Source: Cytospora piceicola (taxonomy: Eukaryota; Ascomycota; Sordariomycetes; Diaporthales; Cytosporaceae). Taken from it: a stretch of DNA of 64,000 bases. Within the stretch, counting starts at the first letter, position 1, and every line of letters starts with the position of its first letter. The position numbers and the translations under genes were made by a program. Shown here piece by piece: positions 11,158 through 23,034 of this stretch. Where the stretch lies: contig JALQBC010000071.1 in assembly GCA_023375675.1 (NCBI GenBank), positions 1 to 64,000 on the forward strand, read 5' to 3'. The notes under the pieces are model-generated. The model made no database searches. It was given only the letters and a program-made list of their open reading frames with translations, and was not told the origin of the DNA.

Positions 11158-13900
11158 ATCGAGAGCTATAACATTCTGACGCCTTTTAGGTAGCGCAGCA
11201 ACCACACACAAGCTAAATACCTACACCGCCTGCTTAAATAGTTGCTCTGCGCAGTGTATCATTTCAACCCTGAATACCTACTCCTTAGCTTCTAGATCGG
11301 CGTACCAGTGGGAAGGTGGTGACTGTCTGCCTACACCAGATGCCTAGGTAGTCTGTCTGTAATACGGCAGGCTTCCCAGGTGATGTAAGTGACCGTTTAT
11401 ACCTAGCTTTATATACGAAGCACACCTGGGCAATGAATATGTGTGCATGTACTTGCCTTGGTATATATGTCCGTAGCATATGTACACTTACTCACAGCTG
11501 CAGACTTGCCGAGCCATTGCCAACATCAGCTTAAGTCTACCTACCCTTTCTCGCACACGGCCACACAAACCCCCTCTTCCATCTCGCCTTTAACCACGAC
11601 AACTTTCGATGCCGCCAGAGAACCCGAAGGCCCACAAGCTGCCCATCAGTGTGTTTGTTGCTGTACGTCGGCCTAGGACAGAGAGCCCAGAGTGTGGCCT
11701 CGCACTGGCTTCAAGTCGTCGAGGTCACTGACCTCGTCTTCATTAAGAGTGGATTATGGTTGCGATTATGGTTCACTTTCATTTCCGCTAAACACATAAA
11801 CGCACACACGCTTCTCCGTTTCCGCTAGTTTTCTCTTATTCATCCATGCAATCACCATTGATTTACATTACTCTATTCACCCCATCCAATCACTCCCGTC
11901 GGCTATGTCTCAGCACGTTGACCAAACCCCTTCTCACTGATCAACTTTCCACAGAAATTGTTCTGCCCGTTTAGACTAGTATTGCTTTCGTAGTGATAAG
12001 CCGCGGAGCACCCGGAGCCCGCTACCTTATAGCTCGCAGCCTGTGGATTCGTAGTCTGTACCACCCTATCCAAACCTCCCCTACGAAAGTTCTGCAACGT
12101 GAAGCTTCAACCCCAGCCTCCATAAACATGCCATAGCTCGGTGTCCTTTTTCAATCCCGTCACATACAAACAGTATCCGATTTCGACTCGGTCCACAAAC
12201 TCTCCCGCGGCCCCCTGGGTGGCACTGCAAGATGTGTTTTGCTGAGAACACTGTGGGTTCCGACTTTGGCTTTAATCGAATCACCCTGTCTTCGGTCTCC
12301 GCTTGGAATTCCATCGGGCCTCTACTGTGCACCTTGTGCAGGTGTCAAGTGTCAAGTGCCAGTCGGGTGTTGATATCCTCTGCCTCGTCCTACATGTCCT
12401 CCTCCCCATCGGTCGATATCACCCAGAGATTCACTACAACGTAGCCATCAGCAATCAATTCCTGCATAGGTTTCTTTTCTTCCCATTTATGGCAGTATAA
12501 TTATATTTTTTTATTTTTTTTTGCTACAGCTTGTGCTGCAGAGCAATCGGCGAATGCACTCTGAGCCAAATTTCACCCCTTTTCTTAACAATCAAGTCGC
12601 CTAGGATTCTCTATAGAGAGGGCAGAAACGGTATATGTACCATTCCCCAGAGCATGCAGCACTTGTCAAATTTATATTTCTCTCTTCTAGCCGTAGTTTA
12701 TCTTACGATATAATCATAGGACTGGATTTATTATGTCGATGACAGTAGGTAGGTACGTATCTGCCACATGTTTGACTGTTACGTTTCAGAACTGCCACAT
12801 CCTCAGCTGCTACAATTCAGGTTCAATTCAGCTCTACTTAGTCTATGTACCACTTGACTAGTCGACCACCTGAGCAAGTCACGACGTGGCACGTCCGACT
12901 TGAAATCACGTGCTAGTGTGTTTACTGTCATGTAGTGCGGATTGCGACCCTGAGGAAGAACAACAACATGACAGAAGATCTTTGAACGTCAGAATTTGTA
13001 TCGAACCTAGATTTCACACATTTACACATCTGTCGTCCATTCTTCTGGTTCTAGTAATTACTGCTTCACGAGAACGAGCACTCTACAAGCCGCCACGCAG
13101 CCCAGGCGAGAATCCCATCAGCGCTGTTCGAATCACCGCTAGTGCGACAAGTCCACATCATCCTCGTTCTCGTTCTCGTCTACGTCCTTCTCCTCCTCCT
13201 TCTCCATGACCTCCAATGCTGCAGCCTTCCTTATAAGTACACGCCTGAATCCCCTTCTCTTCGAGGATCTGAACCCTGCTTGACCAGCTCTCGAGACTCG
13301 TAGCAGGAGATCCACATAAGTCCAGCTGTATGCATACATCCCAAAGCAGCCAGCAGCTTCCTGATGGGAGCTGCAGCCCAGGCCGAGGTCGATACTGCCG
13401 CGCTCACAGGTGGTGATGGCTGTTTTTCCATCGATCAACTCAGCTAATCGTGCGCATTCACTCTTCCATAAGACATCAGTTTAGCTGTCTGCCGGGGGGG
13501 TTCCAGGTGACGAGACTCGGTGTCTAAGCTGGCCCTGTTGTACTCCTCCCTGTCAGCGCCGCCCCCTTTCCTTCTGGCGGCTACCTAGGTGCACATGATA
13601 GTCACACCGATGACGTTCGCCTCAGTGTCCGCCGGACGTTAACGAGCGGACCACAACAGAACACACAAGACGGCTTTGGAAGACATGGTTGGATGTGGAG
13701 GGAAGGGCTCCGTCGATTGATCAGGAGATTCTTGCCGTACACGTCACCTTATTTAAGTTACCCTCGTCGTTGCCGATCCTCAGGAACAAGCATCGAACTG
13801 AAACATGTGGTCTCTGCACAGAATACCCTCTCCTAGACTGTGTACAGTCCGCCTTGAAACGACTTGCTTGAGTGGGCGTTTCTAGTGATCTGACCCTCCC
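11158..13900. other. Normal-composition DNA without a convincing gene
   Basis: Composition is that of the genic blocks, but frames are short (under about 100 codons) and none gives a recognisable domain. A minus-strand frame at 13139-13438 (99 aa, acidic C-terminal end EKEEEKDVDENENEDD) is the most protein-like and could be a terminal exon, but I found no matching upstream exon. A plus-strand run of seven G residues lies at about 13494-13500. Confidence 0.4.
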
Positions 13901-14596
13901 GTGCGTCGGGCGAGACGGTCAAGACACTTCACGCCTGGATTGTCCCTGGCGAGTTTTGCCCATGCCTCCCCCGTTTCCACTTTCCGGTTCCGCCAGTCAT
14001 GCATAAATCTGGCCGGACCACATCACGTCGAGTCTAATTGCCCTCCACATGGACATGGAAGGACAGGCAACCTTGGGGACGGTCTAGACAGTCTTAGCGT
14101 GTGCTATCTTCCCTTGACTGTCTGCACCCGTGGTGCTCACCAAACCAGCCGAGCTCATCGCTTTCATGCTTGGGATCGCCGCCAGACGAATAGCTATAGG
14201 CTTCGAGTTGCATATACCGGGCATGTTGCGTTTCTACTCTGCTGGAAAATGGAGGTTACAGTCCCCGCGGTCTCGTGGTTGGTATTACATAGGAGTATGA
14301 CTGCTTGTGTCTTACGTCAATTTCGTGAGGTACTGAGTGCTGGAGGTCGAAAGCCCAAAGGACATTGTGGACCATGGCACCAATCCAGTGTGCTAGATTT
14401 TGGTGATCTTAAATACCAAACAACCTTGGAGACAAAGTTGAAATTACATATTCTTTCCGTCAGCCATTTTACCCCGTTCAGAATGGTTTCGGACAGAATA
14501 AGAGGGGTGACCTTGGGGTGGGGATGGCTTCAGCCAAGTGCAGTCGCTGAACACCACCGCACTTCTATAATTCTCGCAGGCTTGTCTTTATACTAG
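13901..14596 (+). CDS. Unrecognised 231-codon open frame, doubtful gene
   Basis: Uninterrupted frame starting MRRARRSRHFTPGLSLASFA and ending HRTSIILAGLSLY. It is longer than expected by chance at this composition. No domain, signal peptide, repeat or familiar motif is visible, and amino acid use is arginine-, serine- and histidine-rich as in random translations. No intron signals or neighbouring exons help. It is kept only because of its length; it could be an exon, a relic or chance. Confidence 0.2.
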   Translation: MRRARRSRHFTPGLSLASFAHASPVSTFRFRQSCINLAGPHHVESNCPPHGHGRTGNLGDGLDSLSVCYLPLTVCTRGAHQTSRAHRFHAWDRRQTNSYRLRVAYTGHVAFLLCWKMEVTVPAVSWLVLHRSMTACVLRQFREVLSAGGRKPKGHCGPWHQSSVLDFGDLKYQTTLETKLKLHILSVSHFTPFRMVSDRIRGVTLGWGWLQPSAVAEHHRTSIILAGLSLY

Positions 14597-15044
14597 TTGA
14601 TAGCGGAATTAGCCTGGCCTTATTGGAGCAATGATGCACTATTCGAGGGCTGGCTGCCATCGTTATCTGCATCATAGCACATAATTATGGACGTCTTTAT
14701 TGATCAAGTGCTATCGGGGATGAGAAATTCTGAGACCCTACTCCTTACGAAGTTCTCCTCAGGATTTTCCTCAACGCATCAATTGAGAAACAGGTTTCTT
14801 GTTCCTACTACCATTCTTAACTATCGTTTATAATAGGTCTGGTATAGTCAAGTGCACGACGAGATGCAGCAAACGGGGTCATGTCTCTGCTAGCTACAGG
14901 AGTCTCGGTGGATTCCACTATTCAATCAATATTTGAACAATATCTTGAACCATAACGGGAATCAGAAATACCACTATAATAGACGGGAGGGAGGACGGTG
15001 GTGGAGGGATATTCAATTGACCGCGGTGGTGTGGCATGCACGTC

Positions 15045-15169
15045 TCCACGACTTTTTGTTTGTCACAGCTTTTATTCCACGACTCTTTGGTCACCACGAC
15101 TTTTTGGTCACCACGACTTTTTGGTCACCACGACTTTTTGGTCATCACGACTTTTTGGTCATCACGGTC
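15045..15169 (+). repeat. Minisatellite, 17-bp unit, core CCACGACTTTTT
   Basis: About eight units. The central ones, near 15094-15161, are nearly identical copies of CCACGACTTTTTGGTCA or its TCACG variant. The outer ones are degenerate (CACAGCTTTTATT, CCACGACTCTTTGGTCA). It shares its core with arrays at 22.6, 38.0, 47.8 and 50.2 kb. Confidence 0.9.
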
Positions 15170-15179
15170 TTCGCTACTA

Positions 15180-15207
15180 CTGCGGAGGATACGATAGAGT
15201 AACGCCC
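15180..15207 (+). repeat. 28-bp sequence shared with the 62.3-kb hairpin
   Basis: The 28 bases from CTGCGGAGGA to AGTAACGCCC match 62313-62340 at 27 of 28 positions (T versus G at position 11). In both places the sequence that follows can fold back: here GTAACG is followed by CGTTATTAC. It lies 11 bp after the last minisatellite unit. Confidence 0.75.
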
Positions 15208-15824
15208 TTCGTACGTTATTACGACCACAGCTGTTTCATGTTTTCGGTCTGCTAGGACTGGGCGACACATGATAGCTGAGAACAAACAAATAGCTCGGGG
15301 ATTGCTATTGGCGTTGTGCAGACGTCTGTGGAACAGAAACTGACAACCGTGAAACGAAAAGCAGTTATCACGTAGGTAGGGACGTCATAAGTCTGCCAGC
15401 GGGGAATTTCATGAGTTGCAATCAATCTTCATGCCCTTTTCGGACGCCACTGGGTGATTACATACGTACTGTTCACTCTGGTGGCTTGTCGAAACTTGAG
15501 GTCGTCTCAGCCTCTCAGGGACTCCTGCAGGGCTACTGCCATCACTACTCAGTAGGTGTGCAACATTCAGGGCTATGCCATTTCATTGGGATCAATTCGT
15601 ATCTGCAAGTGCCTCGTCTGATACACTCACTCATTGCCTGCTGCCCCCCATCGGCGTCAAGCTTGCAAGGAACAATGAGCTTCAGGAGGTAGGATATCAT
15701 CTATCGATCTACCTTATTCTTAGATCTGCGCTTGATTGTTTTGCATGCCCGCTACCTGTGGGTACATACCGGTCTTGTCTCACTCTTAGTTACGAGCCGA
15801 AAGTACAGTCCTTACACATATTCT

Positions 15825-17199
15825 TCACCACGTCATCCATCCCTGCATCGTCTTCAGGTTCTCCGAGCATCGCTGGACCATGGCAGCGAAGCACCTCTCC
15901 TGCCGCTGCTTCGCAGTGGAGAACTCCTTGAGCCGCTTCTCGGCGGCAAAGAGGGCGGCAGTGGCGTCCTCAAGCTGGGCAGAAGCATGCCCGAGCGCCA
16001 TCTCTCGGTCCACAGCTTCGACCTTCAGCCTCTGTAGCTTCTGTGCGTGTGAGACCACCTCCTCGTCTGCTGCTGCCGGCGAAGAAGAAGCCCGGTGGCG
16101 CAACCCATCATCATCCCCCTCCTCATGATGGATGCGAACATCAGCAGACTCTGCCGACACTGATGATTCGGCCGCTTCGCTATAGTGCACCCATATTTCC
16201 CTTGCCAGTGCACTATCGGCGGCAGTCTTTGTCTTCCTCGCGATGCAGTGGAGCCTGATCTCGATTGCCTCCCGGACGACAACTTGCTGCTCGAGCGTTG
16301 CCCGCCGGTCGAAGACATCATTCTGGAGAGTCCCGAGTACCGAGCGGGTGGTTGAGAGCTGGTGCTCGAGCCTTTCAAGGTCGGAATGTATGACTCGGAT
16401 GGCTTCGGCCATCGCAGCACGGCTTTGGCGCATGTCAGGCTCAAGGATGTACACGGGGGTGACTGGTGGGGAGATGAGCTGCGGTCGGGGACGGTATAGT
16501 CCGATGAGACTGTCGAGGGCGCTCCACAGACGAGACTGGTGTTCAGGATATTGGTGCGGAGGCGAGGCGGTAATTCCGGCGTGATGACCAGGACAATCAT
16601 GCTCCCCCTCTTCTTCTGCCACAGCAATAAGGGGATAGCCAGGGCTTGCGACGACAGCTTGCTCAATGCCATGCCCATCCATGGAGTCGTATCGACCGTG
16701 ATATTTCGTGGTCTTTTGATCGATGGTTACTTCTTCGTTGACGACGTGTTAACGGGCTGAGAAAGTCGTCCCAGGTCACCATGACAAGAACAAACTCTCC
16801 TGACTTACGGTTCTGGTCCAGCTCGTACATTATCGCCGACCCGACTACTCCCATGGATCTGGAGACGTCATCAGGCGCTCCAGATGACAATTGCTTCAAC
16901 TTCTTACTTCTTGGGTGTGGTGCTGCGGTGTTCTGTTCCGGGTCCGTCTGCTGGAGCTCTTCCTCGTCGTCTTGGAATCCATCCTGTGAAACAGGTCGCT
17001 TGGGCTTGGAGGTGGGACGCAGGTGACCTGGTATCCTGACGGTAGGAGCAGACATTTCATCCGCATTGGTCTTGTTGAGGGGGTTGTCTTTATCGCCGTC
17101 GTGCTGGTTCTGGCTGTTGCTGAACTGCAGTGACTTTTTGAGCGATGCAGCAGCAGCAGCCGTAGCTGCTCTGGTCGAGCTTCTCGGATTTACAGGCAT
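15825..17199 (-). CDS. Uncharacterised coiled-coil protein, two exons
   Basis: 432 aa on the minus strand: exon 1 17199-16809, exon 2 16732-15825, phase 1. The donor is GTAAGT at 16808. The frame of exon 2 needs an acceptor at 16733 or, 3 nt further on, 16730 (a GAAGAAG tandem acceptor), so two isoforms differing by one codon are possible. Start MPVNPRSSTRAATAAAAASL was chosen as the ATG heading the intact frame. Residues 1-130 are low-complexity and basic/acidic with a possible nuclear signal (HPRSKKLKQLSS). Residues about 225-430 are rich in Ala, Glu, Leu, Gln and Arg in heptad-like order (LERLEHQLSTTRSVLG; LEDATAALFAAEKRLKEF), predicting coiled coils. No enzyme motif is seen. It may be a structural or chromatin-associated protein, but no function is assigned. 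Confidence 0.7.
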
Positions 17200-19380
17200 G
17201 TCTGTTTCTTTTGCTATAGCGCAGTTGGATATGGAAGTAAAGGGGAGAAAGAGAGAGAAAGACGGAGGGGGGGAGAGAGGGGGTGTATGTGGGTGGGTAA
17301 GAATATGAGCGGTCTGGCGGTCATGTCGGAGCCACATTGACTGATACAAACAAATTTACAAACACAAACGCTCCCCAAGACAAGATCCCAGCTTTGATGG
17401 TAATGGTATATGTATGTTATTTTCTGAAAGACTATCATCTGTATGTCTGGCCCGCCTAGTTATCTAACCGAGACATATGCAGGTCTGGCGAGCTTGTCTG
17501 CATAAGGCCCTGGAGGAGACCCGTTTCCTACGCGGTTAGGACATGGCACAGCGGAGTAAAATCAGGCAAGGAGCCCGGGAAACAATCCAAAAGGGACAGA
17601 TAGATTGAAGAGCCAGAAAGGGCGAGTAATCAATCCACGACCATGTGAATTATAATAATACGTAGTCTGTACACAATTATTAGTGGTAGCACGTATTCCT
17701 TCACAAACTACCTGTTGCCATCTGCTGTCGATACACGTGTACGTCTTTCGGGATGACTTGGAAGGCCTTTGCCTGGTATATTAAAGGGGAAGGTATTTGT
17801 CTTGTCATTTCTTCAGCCAGGGAATTTCAGCTTCAACCCACAGACGCTAGGGCGTACATGGGCTATTGCGACTTGCAGTCGGCTTGTGGGACTAAGTGAG
17901 CCCAAGATCCCAAGAACCCTAGATGCCACTCGTGCGTTGTAAGTACGTTGAGCCAAAAATTCCAGATGGTAACATAGTCAAAGAACAAGGAGCACATCCT
18001 GCACGGCCATATCAAACCGTCTCTATGCCGGAGGCTGGTAGCTCAGCTTTCTGACCTAAGTATCTTACATGTTTGCCGCCCTTGGAGGCCAAGGACTCTC
18101 CTTGAGGTTGAAGAGACATGCACATCCATATCCAATGGAAGGTCTGTTCGGTGGTGTCATTAAATTTAGGGCTCCGCCTTGTTGAACTTACCCAGCCAGC
18201 CTAGTGTTGCACTCAGATAAATCAAGTGCTGTGCTGCCAGCCAGCAAATGTAAGACCTAGTTCCCACCGCCATGCACGATGCATATATACGTCCGTCATT
18301 GCGCTATTAGCTAGCCTTGACTTCAACGCATCAATAATCGTAGCCCTCTTCTTCGTGTTTCCCGAAATTGACATTCCACAATGACCACTTCTTAGTTCGG
18401 CGGGCGGCCTTGAGTGCTTGCCTTCTCACGTCGCCAGGATGGATACTATTTAAGGACCGACGTCTCTTGCGGGTGTTTCGTGGCGGAGATTTGCCCTTGA
18501 GCTGAGAGCTCGGAGATCTTGAAGTTACTCTTGAAAGTGCAAGGTCGAAGGCTGGATTGTTGTTAGTGACCGTGATATAACACGGGCCATGAAATGGGAT
18601 GCCACCCACTTCAAGGCTGCAACACAAAGCTTCCGGCAACCTGAGCAATTATATCGAACTATGACTGGTCCTTCTGTCGAACAATGTAGAGTCTGATATC
18701 CTATATAAACCGAACGGTTAGGGCTAGATACAGTCTTACTTGGATCAATGGGGCGAGCTTACAGTGTCTGTCTCCGTAGAGAAGTGTTCAGCCTCCATCG
18801 TTCCAACAATAAGTTAGGCCTCGACTTAATTCTTACTCTCTCCTCTCCAGTTACCTCTGTCAGTGAGTGACTTAGTGTTATCTGCCGCAGGGCAGGTGTG
18901 GAAGGCCAAACGCCTTCCACCATAAAGGCGACGAAGGCGTGTCCCGCGATCTCGTGGAAAAAGGATCCCATAAGGAGGCAACGCAATTATTGATGACGTG
19001 CTTAGTACGGTGCGTGTAATTACCTTGTCTAGCTGCTCTTCTTCGCTTTTCTTCTTGGAGTATTCCGGTCGCCTACGTGCCAACACCGCGTTGATGGTGT
19101 TTGAAGTATATATACATGTATATATCCTCGGCTGTGTGATTCTCCTCCATGATCACTGGTGGGGCTGCTGTTTACTAAAATATTAGCCAAAAACCTGTTG
19201 GCAGTTGGTTATCTGACTGAATTCGCCAAACCAACATTGAACATCGACCCTCCCTCCCAGGTGCCACTTTTCCCCAGCCATCTAAAGGTCCCCTCCCCTT
19301 TGCCAACATCAATGTCACGAGCAAGCCTCATTGAACATTGCACTCAACACCTCGTTCGCCTGCAAACCTCCCTTTAGTGT
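17200..19380. other. Intergenic, no gene seen
   Basis: About 2.2 kb of normal composition upstream of the coiled-coil gene. The first 100 bp hold a pyrimidine-rich (minus strand) 5' UTR-like stretch. A 105-codon minus-strand frame at 18331-18648 contains a basic patch (RNTRKRRRSLNS) but no recognisable domain. I see no RNA gene or repeat. Confidence 0.45.
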
Positions 19381-21066
19381 GTGTCCCAAGTAGACTTTGC
19401 GCTATGTGATCACCAGAGCATCTTGGAATCGTATCTCCAGTTATTGCGCCGAGCCCTGATATACTTCCTTTCCGCGCTAATCAGCGAATTCACGTACGCT
19501 CAAATCATCGATGGTCAGCACATAAGTGATATCTACGCCAGCGACCATTATTATAGAGATGTTTTAACCGTCTTAGACCGTGAGGAGCTGTGTCCTGGAT
19601 CTGTGGATAAGACGAGAGCGCTTCGCTCGACTTTAACGTGCTTAACCTGATTTTTTATTACAAGGTCAGTCTGGGACTCCCGAAAGAGAATTTACCGATT
19701 CCTCACAATCTGACTATATTACTACAGACTCTGAAAGCATATCAGGAAGCCTTTCTAGGATCTATAGCAGAAGAAGCTGCGGCTTCTTGAACTAGGTGCC
19801 AGTTCCTTTCATGATATCGCTATTCACCTATATCAGATAGATGACGGAGTCCATAAACATCGGGAGCACGAAGAATAGCTCGCCGGGAATCTTGCGAGCC
19901 TTCCAGAAACGTCTCTCGACCGGAAAGTTTTGCCTCCGCCCACGCTCTTTTAGAACACTATGTATACAGAGTCGTCCCGATATCCTAGTGGGCTGGCAGA
20001 TGTTGTTAAACACTAGGCAGCAGGGTTGCAAAATTAGTTTATAGTTAATAGTTAGAAACTAACTAACTATAGACTATAGTAGTTTTAGTTTATATAATTA
20101 AAAACTACTGTAGTTTATAGTTAGTTTTAGTTTATTATAGAAAAACTTTAGTTAGTTTAAGTTAGTTATTACCTAACTATAGTAACTTATACTTATATTT
20201 AAAAATATATTTACTATATATATGAAGTGTCTTTAAAGGTGTAGTTAGTATTAGTTAGTTTTAGTTAGTATAGTTAGTTTAAGTTAGTTAAAGTATAGTT
20301 AGTTTTAGTTAGGCCTATAGTTAGTTTTATTTAAGGTACTAACTTAACTAACTAACTAATTTTGCAACCCTGCTGGGCAGAGACGCAGATATTGGCGGTG
20401 TTGTTCTTTTTGATCTTAGTGACAGTGAAGAAGAGGTGAATAATATAGTACTTCCAGTACGTATTCGCCAACTATTCCTACCTCTTTAATCTGGAGAACA
20501 GTGTAATAGCATGTATTTGCACAGCATCCATGGAGGACGCACTGACATCACTATCGCGCCTCCTACAAAAGAGCAATTCGAAGACTGGTGTAGTACGTAC
20601 TATCGCCAATCCCAGACTACACTCATTGTCTGTTTCCCATTGATATTAACCCAGAAAAAAAGTTGCGTTGACACCCGTGGACCCCTACGATGCTGAAGCC
20701 AAGCACCATATCTTCAGAAATCGGCACGAGATCCCGGAAGGACTACGCCCGCGCGCAAGGCACGTCGTTAGCGCGTACGACTGGCCTGAAAGAGCCGAAG
20801 AGGTCAATATTCGAATGTAGCCAGCAAAAAAAGAGGCCGGCGAGCCTTTCGATGAGGTCCTTTTGACTGCAGCCGTAGAGACAAACCGACAAATCATTCC
20901 AACCTCTAGGCTCTGAGAATACCACAAAAAAGAGATGATGGAGCTGGAACCTGATAGGAAGAGACAGGGACGTCCGCCATACTTCTTCGACCCTTGAGGG
21001 ATGAGCCGAAGATTTGTCACTCGACCAACCCTCCTGTGCCATTCTCTCGGCCCTTTCTTTATCCAA
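19381..21066 (+). pseudogene. Broken unidentified gene, interrupted by a MITE
   Basis: Protein-like plus-strand segments are scattered over three frames: a 19381-19650 frame (SDHYYRDVLTVLDREE); LGLPKENLPIPHNLTI near 19675; DIGGVVLFDLSDSEEEVNNI after 20386; a TAA; SMYLHSIHGGRTDITIAPPT in the same frame; then, after a shift at an A7 run (20655-20661), HIFRNRHEIPEGL and HVVSAYDWPERAEEVNI followed by further in-frame stops. TAG and TGA replacing likely CAG and CGA codons fits RIP or drift. A hAT-like MITE (20021-20372) cuts it. The protein family is not recognised and the gene boundaries are approximate. The minus-strand frame at 20685-21066 is a shadow of this relic. Confidence 0.5.
20013..20380. 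mobile_element. hAT-like MITE with 19-bp TIRs and 8-bp target duplication
   Basis: The element spans 20021-20372 (352 bp). The left terminal repeat CAGGGTTGCAAAATTAGTT (20021-20039) and right AACTAATTTTGCAACCCTG (20354-20372) are perfect inverted copies. Flanking octamers CTAGGCAG (20013-20020) and CTGGGCAG (20373-20380) match at 7 of 8 bases, the duplication length of the hAT superfamily. The CAGGG terminus also suits hAT. The interior is made of TTAGTTAG/TAGTTTTAGTT repeats and encodes nothing, so it must have been moved by a transposase from elsewhere. Confidence 0.92.
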
Positions 21067-22617
21067 TAACTACTGACGGCTCTAATTCCTTTAGCTATAC
21101 CCCTATTCCATTCTCACCTGAATCATGCACTCGGATGAGTCACTCAGGAATTTCCTTGTTTCTGTATGTCTAATATTATAATCGATTTTGAATGTTCTTG
21201 CGATGTTACTTGTGCTCTGTGTTAGCACACAGGGCGGTGAGGATTCGCGGTGATATGACTGGGTCGGTTATGTTCGAGGCAAACCGGGAGAAGCACACAT
21301 TAGTGGAAACTGCAAGATCAACTACAAACGCCAACTACAGCCAGAGCCGGGGTAGAAGCTTAAAGGCCGAACAAAAGCTAAAGGCCGCCTAGCCGCAAGT
21401 AATAGCCATCATGCAATAGGCCCAGGTCTATCATAACTCGCCGAAGGCACTAGAATTCGCTAAAGATGTCATCGCGGGCACAGGCCTAGACGATTTTGAG
21501 GAGCGCGGGCAATCCGGGTCTGGGCAGCGTGTATGCCGGGCAAGACCGTGGAGTAAAATGGGGTTGGGTATCCAAGCCCATCATTTCAACCTGTACGGAC
21601 ATGACATGCGCAGCTCGAAGTGCGGCTTCCGATAAACTGACTGATATAGAGGATTGATTGAATATCCGTCAAATTGGTGTTGACTTCTGTGGCGACTGAT
21701 AGGGTCATCGTGGTATTAAAGCACTGACCATAATTGACTGTTAGGCAGACTGTGTTCGAGGAGGATGATGATGATGATGATGGGGGATGGAGGATTTACG
21801 AGTCTTCTTAGAGGTTTGAGCTTCGAGGTCCGATTGTCGAGGCTCAACGGTTGGAGTGGGAAAATCAAGGGCGTCGTGCTATGTCGCGTCTTCTTGGAGT
21901 CAGTATAAGGTCAACGAATGCGCGCCTTGAAAATATAGAGCCACGTATGTTGTAGCCTCATAAGGGAGGGTATATATCTCTGTTTCTCGAGCATCTCGAC
22001 TGCCCAGCCGCGAGGAACAGCCAGCTATGCATCCATCACGCAGCAGGCCCTCGCCCTTCGTAGCCATAGGGCATAGGACATCTCCACGCTGCTATGACGG
22101 GTTAAAGAGGAGTGGGGAGTAACGGTTGTGATCAGGGGTTTACAAACAACGTGCATCACCAGACAGGAGTCCGAGTCTGCAAGACCGTGGGGTTACAAGG
22201 GGATACTTCCGAGGAACTCACCTAAGCCACCGACATTTCCAAGGTAACTGTAGAGTTACATAAGGTCGGAACTCAAGCACACCGCGCTACCAGCAAGGTT
22301 GTTGTGGAGGTTAGGAGCAAATGGGATAAAGAAAATATTAACGTAAAGCGATGGTGGTTAAATATGGTTGGTGATCGTGTTGATTGTGTTATAGTGGTGA
22401 TAATGATAATGTCTGGTGGTTAATGTATAGTGATCGATGTTTAGTGGTGTTTTGTTAATGGATAAAGGATTATGTAGCGACCTCTCGAAGCGCTACTTAC
22501 CGTAGTTGTCACACGTCACGCTTTACACGTCATAATTGAATACGAAATTCATAGGACTTAATGAACCGATCAATGATATTAAACAGGCAGATAGCAAGCA
22601 GGCAGGGCAACTACCGC
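21067..22617. other. Intergenic, no gene seen
   Basis: Normal composition with no supported coding sequence. It holds a short (GAT)n tract at 21763-21782 and a segment at 22183-22270 that resembles 48757-48897. A G/T-rich low-complexity stretch (TGGTGGTTAATG, TAGTGGTGATAATG) lies at about 22345-22460. Confidence 0.45.
22183..22270 (+). repeat. Diverged dispersed repeat, copy 1
   Basis: ACCGTGGGGTTACAAGGGGA, then CTCACCTAAGCCACCGACAT, parallels ACCGTAGAGTTAAGTAGGAA and GTCACCCACGCCCACCGACA at 48835-48893, roughly two thirds identical over about 58 bp by eye. A second shortened ACTGTAGAGTTACATAAGG unit follows. No coding content. Confidence 0.4.
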
Positions 22618-22825
22618 TGTAACGGCTTTTAGTGTCACGGCTTTTAGTGTCACGGCTTTTTTATGCCCCACGGCTTTTTTTGTCCACAGCTTCTCTTGTC
22701 CACGGCTTCTCTTGTCCACGGCTTCTCTTGTCCACGGCTTCTCTTGTCCACGGCTTCTCTTGTCCACGGCTTCTCTTGTCCACGGCTTCTCTTGTCCACG
22801 GCTTCTCTCGTCCACAGCTGTTTTA
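22618..22825 (+). repeat. Minisatellite, 16-bp unit, core CCACGGCTTCTCTTGT
   Basis: From 22682 onward eight or nine nearly perfect 16-bp units of TCCACGGCTTCTCTTG. The left flank holds longer degenerate units (GTCACGGCTTTTAGT, CCCCACGGCTTTTTTTGT). It belongs to the same core family as the arrays at 15.0, 38.0, 47.8 and 50.2 kb. Open frames on both strands across it are repeat artefacts. Confidence 0.95.
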
Positions 22826-23034
22826 CTTACTTCCTAGCTTCCTGACCAGTGGTCAACCTGCCTGTGCCAATACATAGCTTTAATCCCGGCTCGGGTCATA
22901 ATGGTCAAACAAGTCAACGGAAATTCATTATTTGTCTTCCTTAGTACCAACTACATCAGTACTGGTCCTTTAATGTTGGTCTACAGTGCTTAGTCCCTCA
23001 CTCACCTGCAACAGATATCGATCTCTCGTAGTCT

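Larger units (their letters stand above)
14597..15824. other. Intergenic region with minisatellite and hairpin relic
   Basis: No gene is recognised. It contains the 17-bp minisatellite at 15045-15169 and the adjoining 28-bp motif at 15180-15207, both listed separately. The rest is ordinary sequence downstream of the coiled-coil gene. Confidence 0.5.

Noticed and set aside
10905..11211. Minus-strand frames of repeated Thr-Val or Asn-Cys
   Set aside because: Pure translation of the AGTTAC hexamer array.
22682..22820. Possible CRISPR array
   Set aside because: Units are head-to-tail 16-mers without variable spacers, and the genome is eukaryotic.
22579..22877. Open frames on both strands over the 22.6-kb minisatellite
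   Set aside because: Repeat-driven, with both strands open at once and repetitive peptides only.
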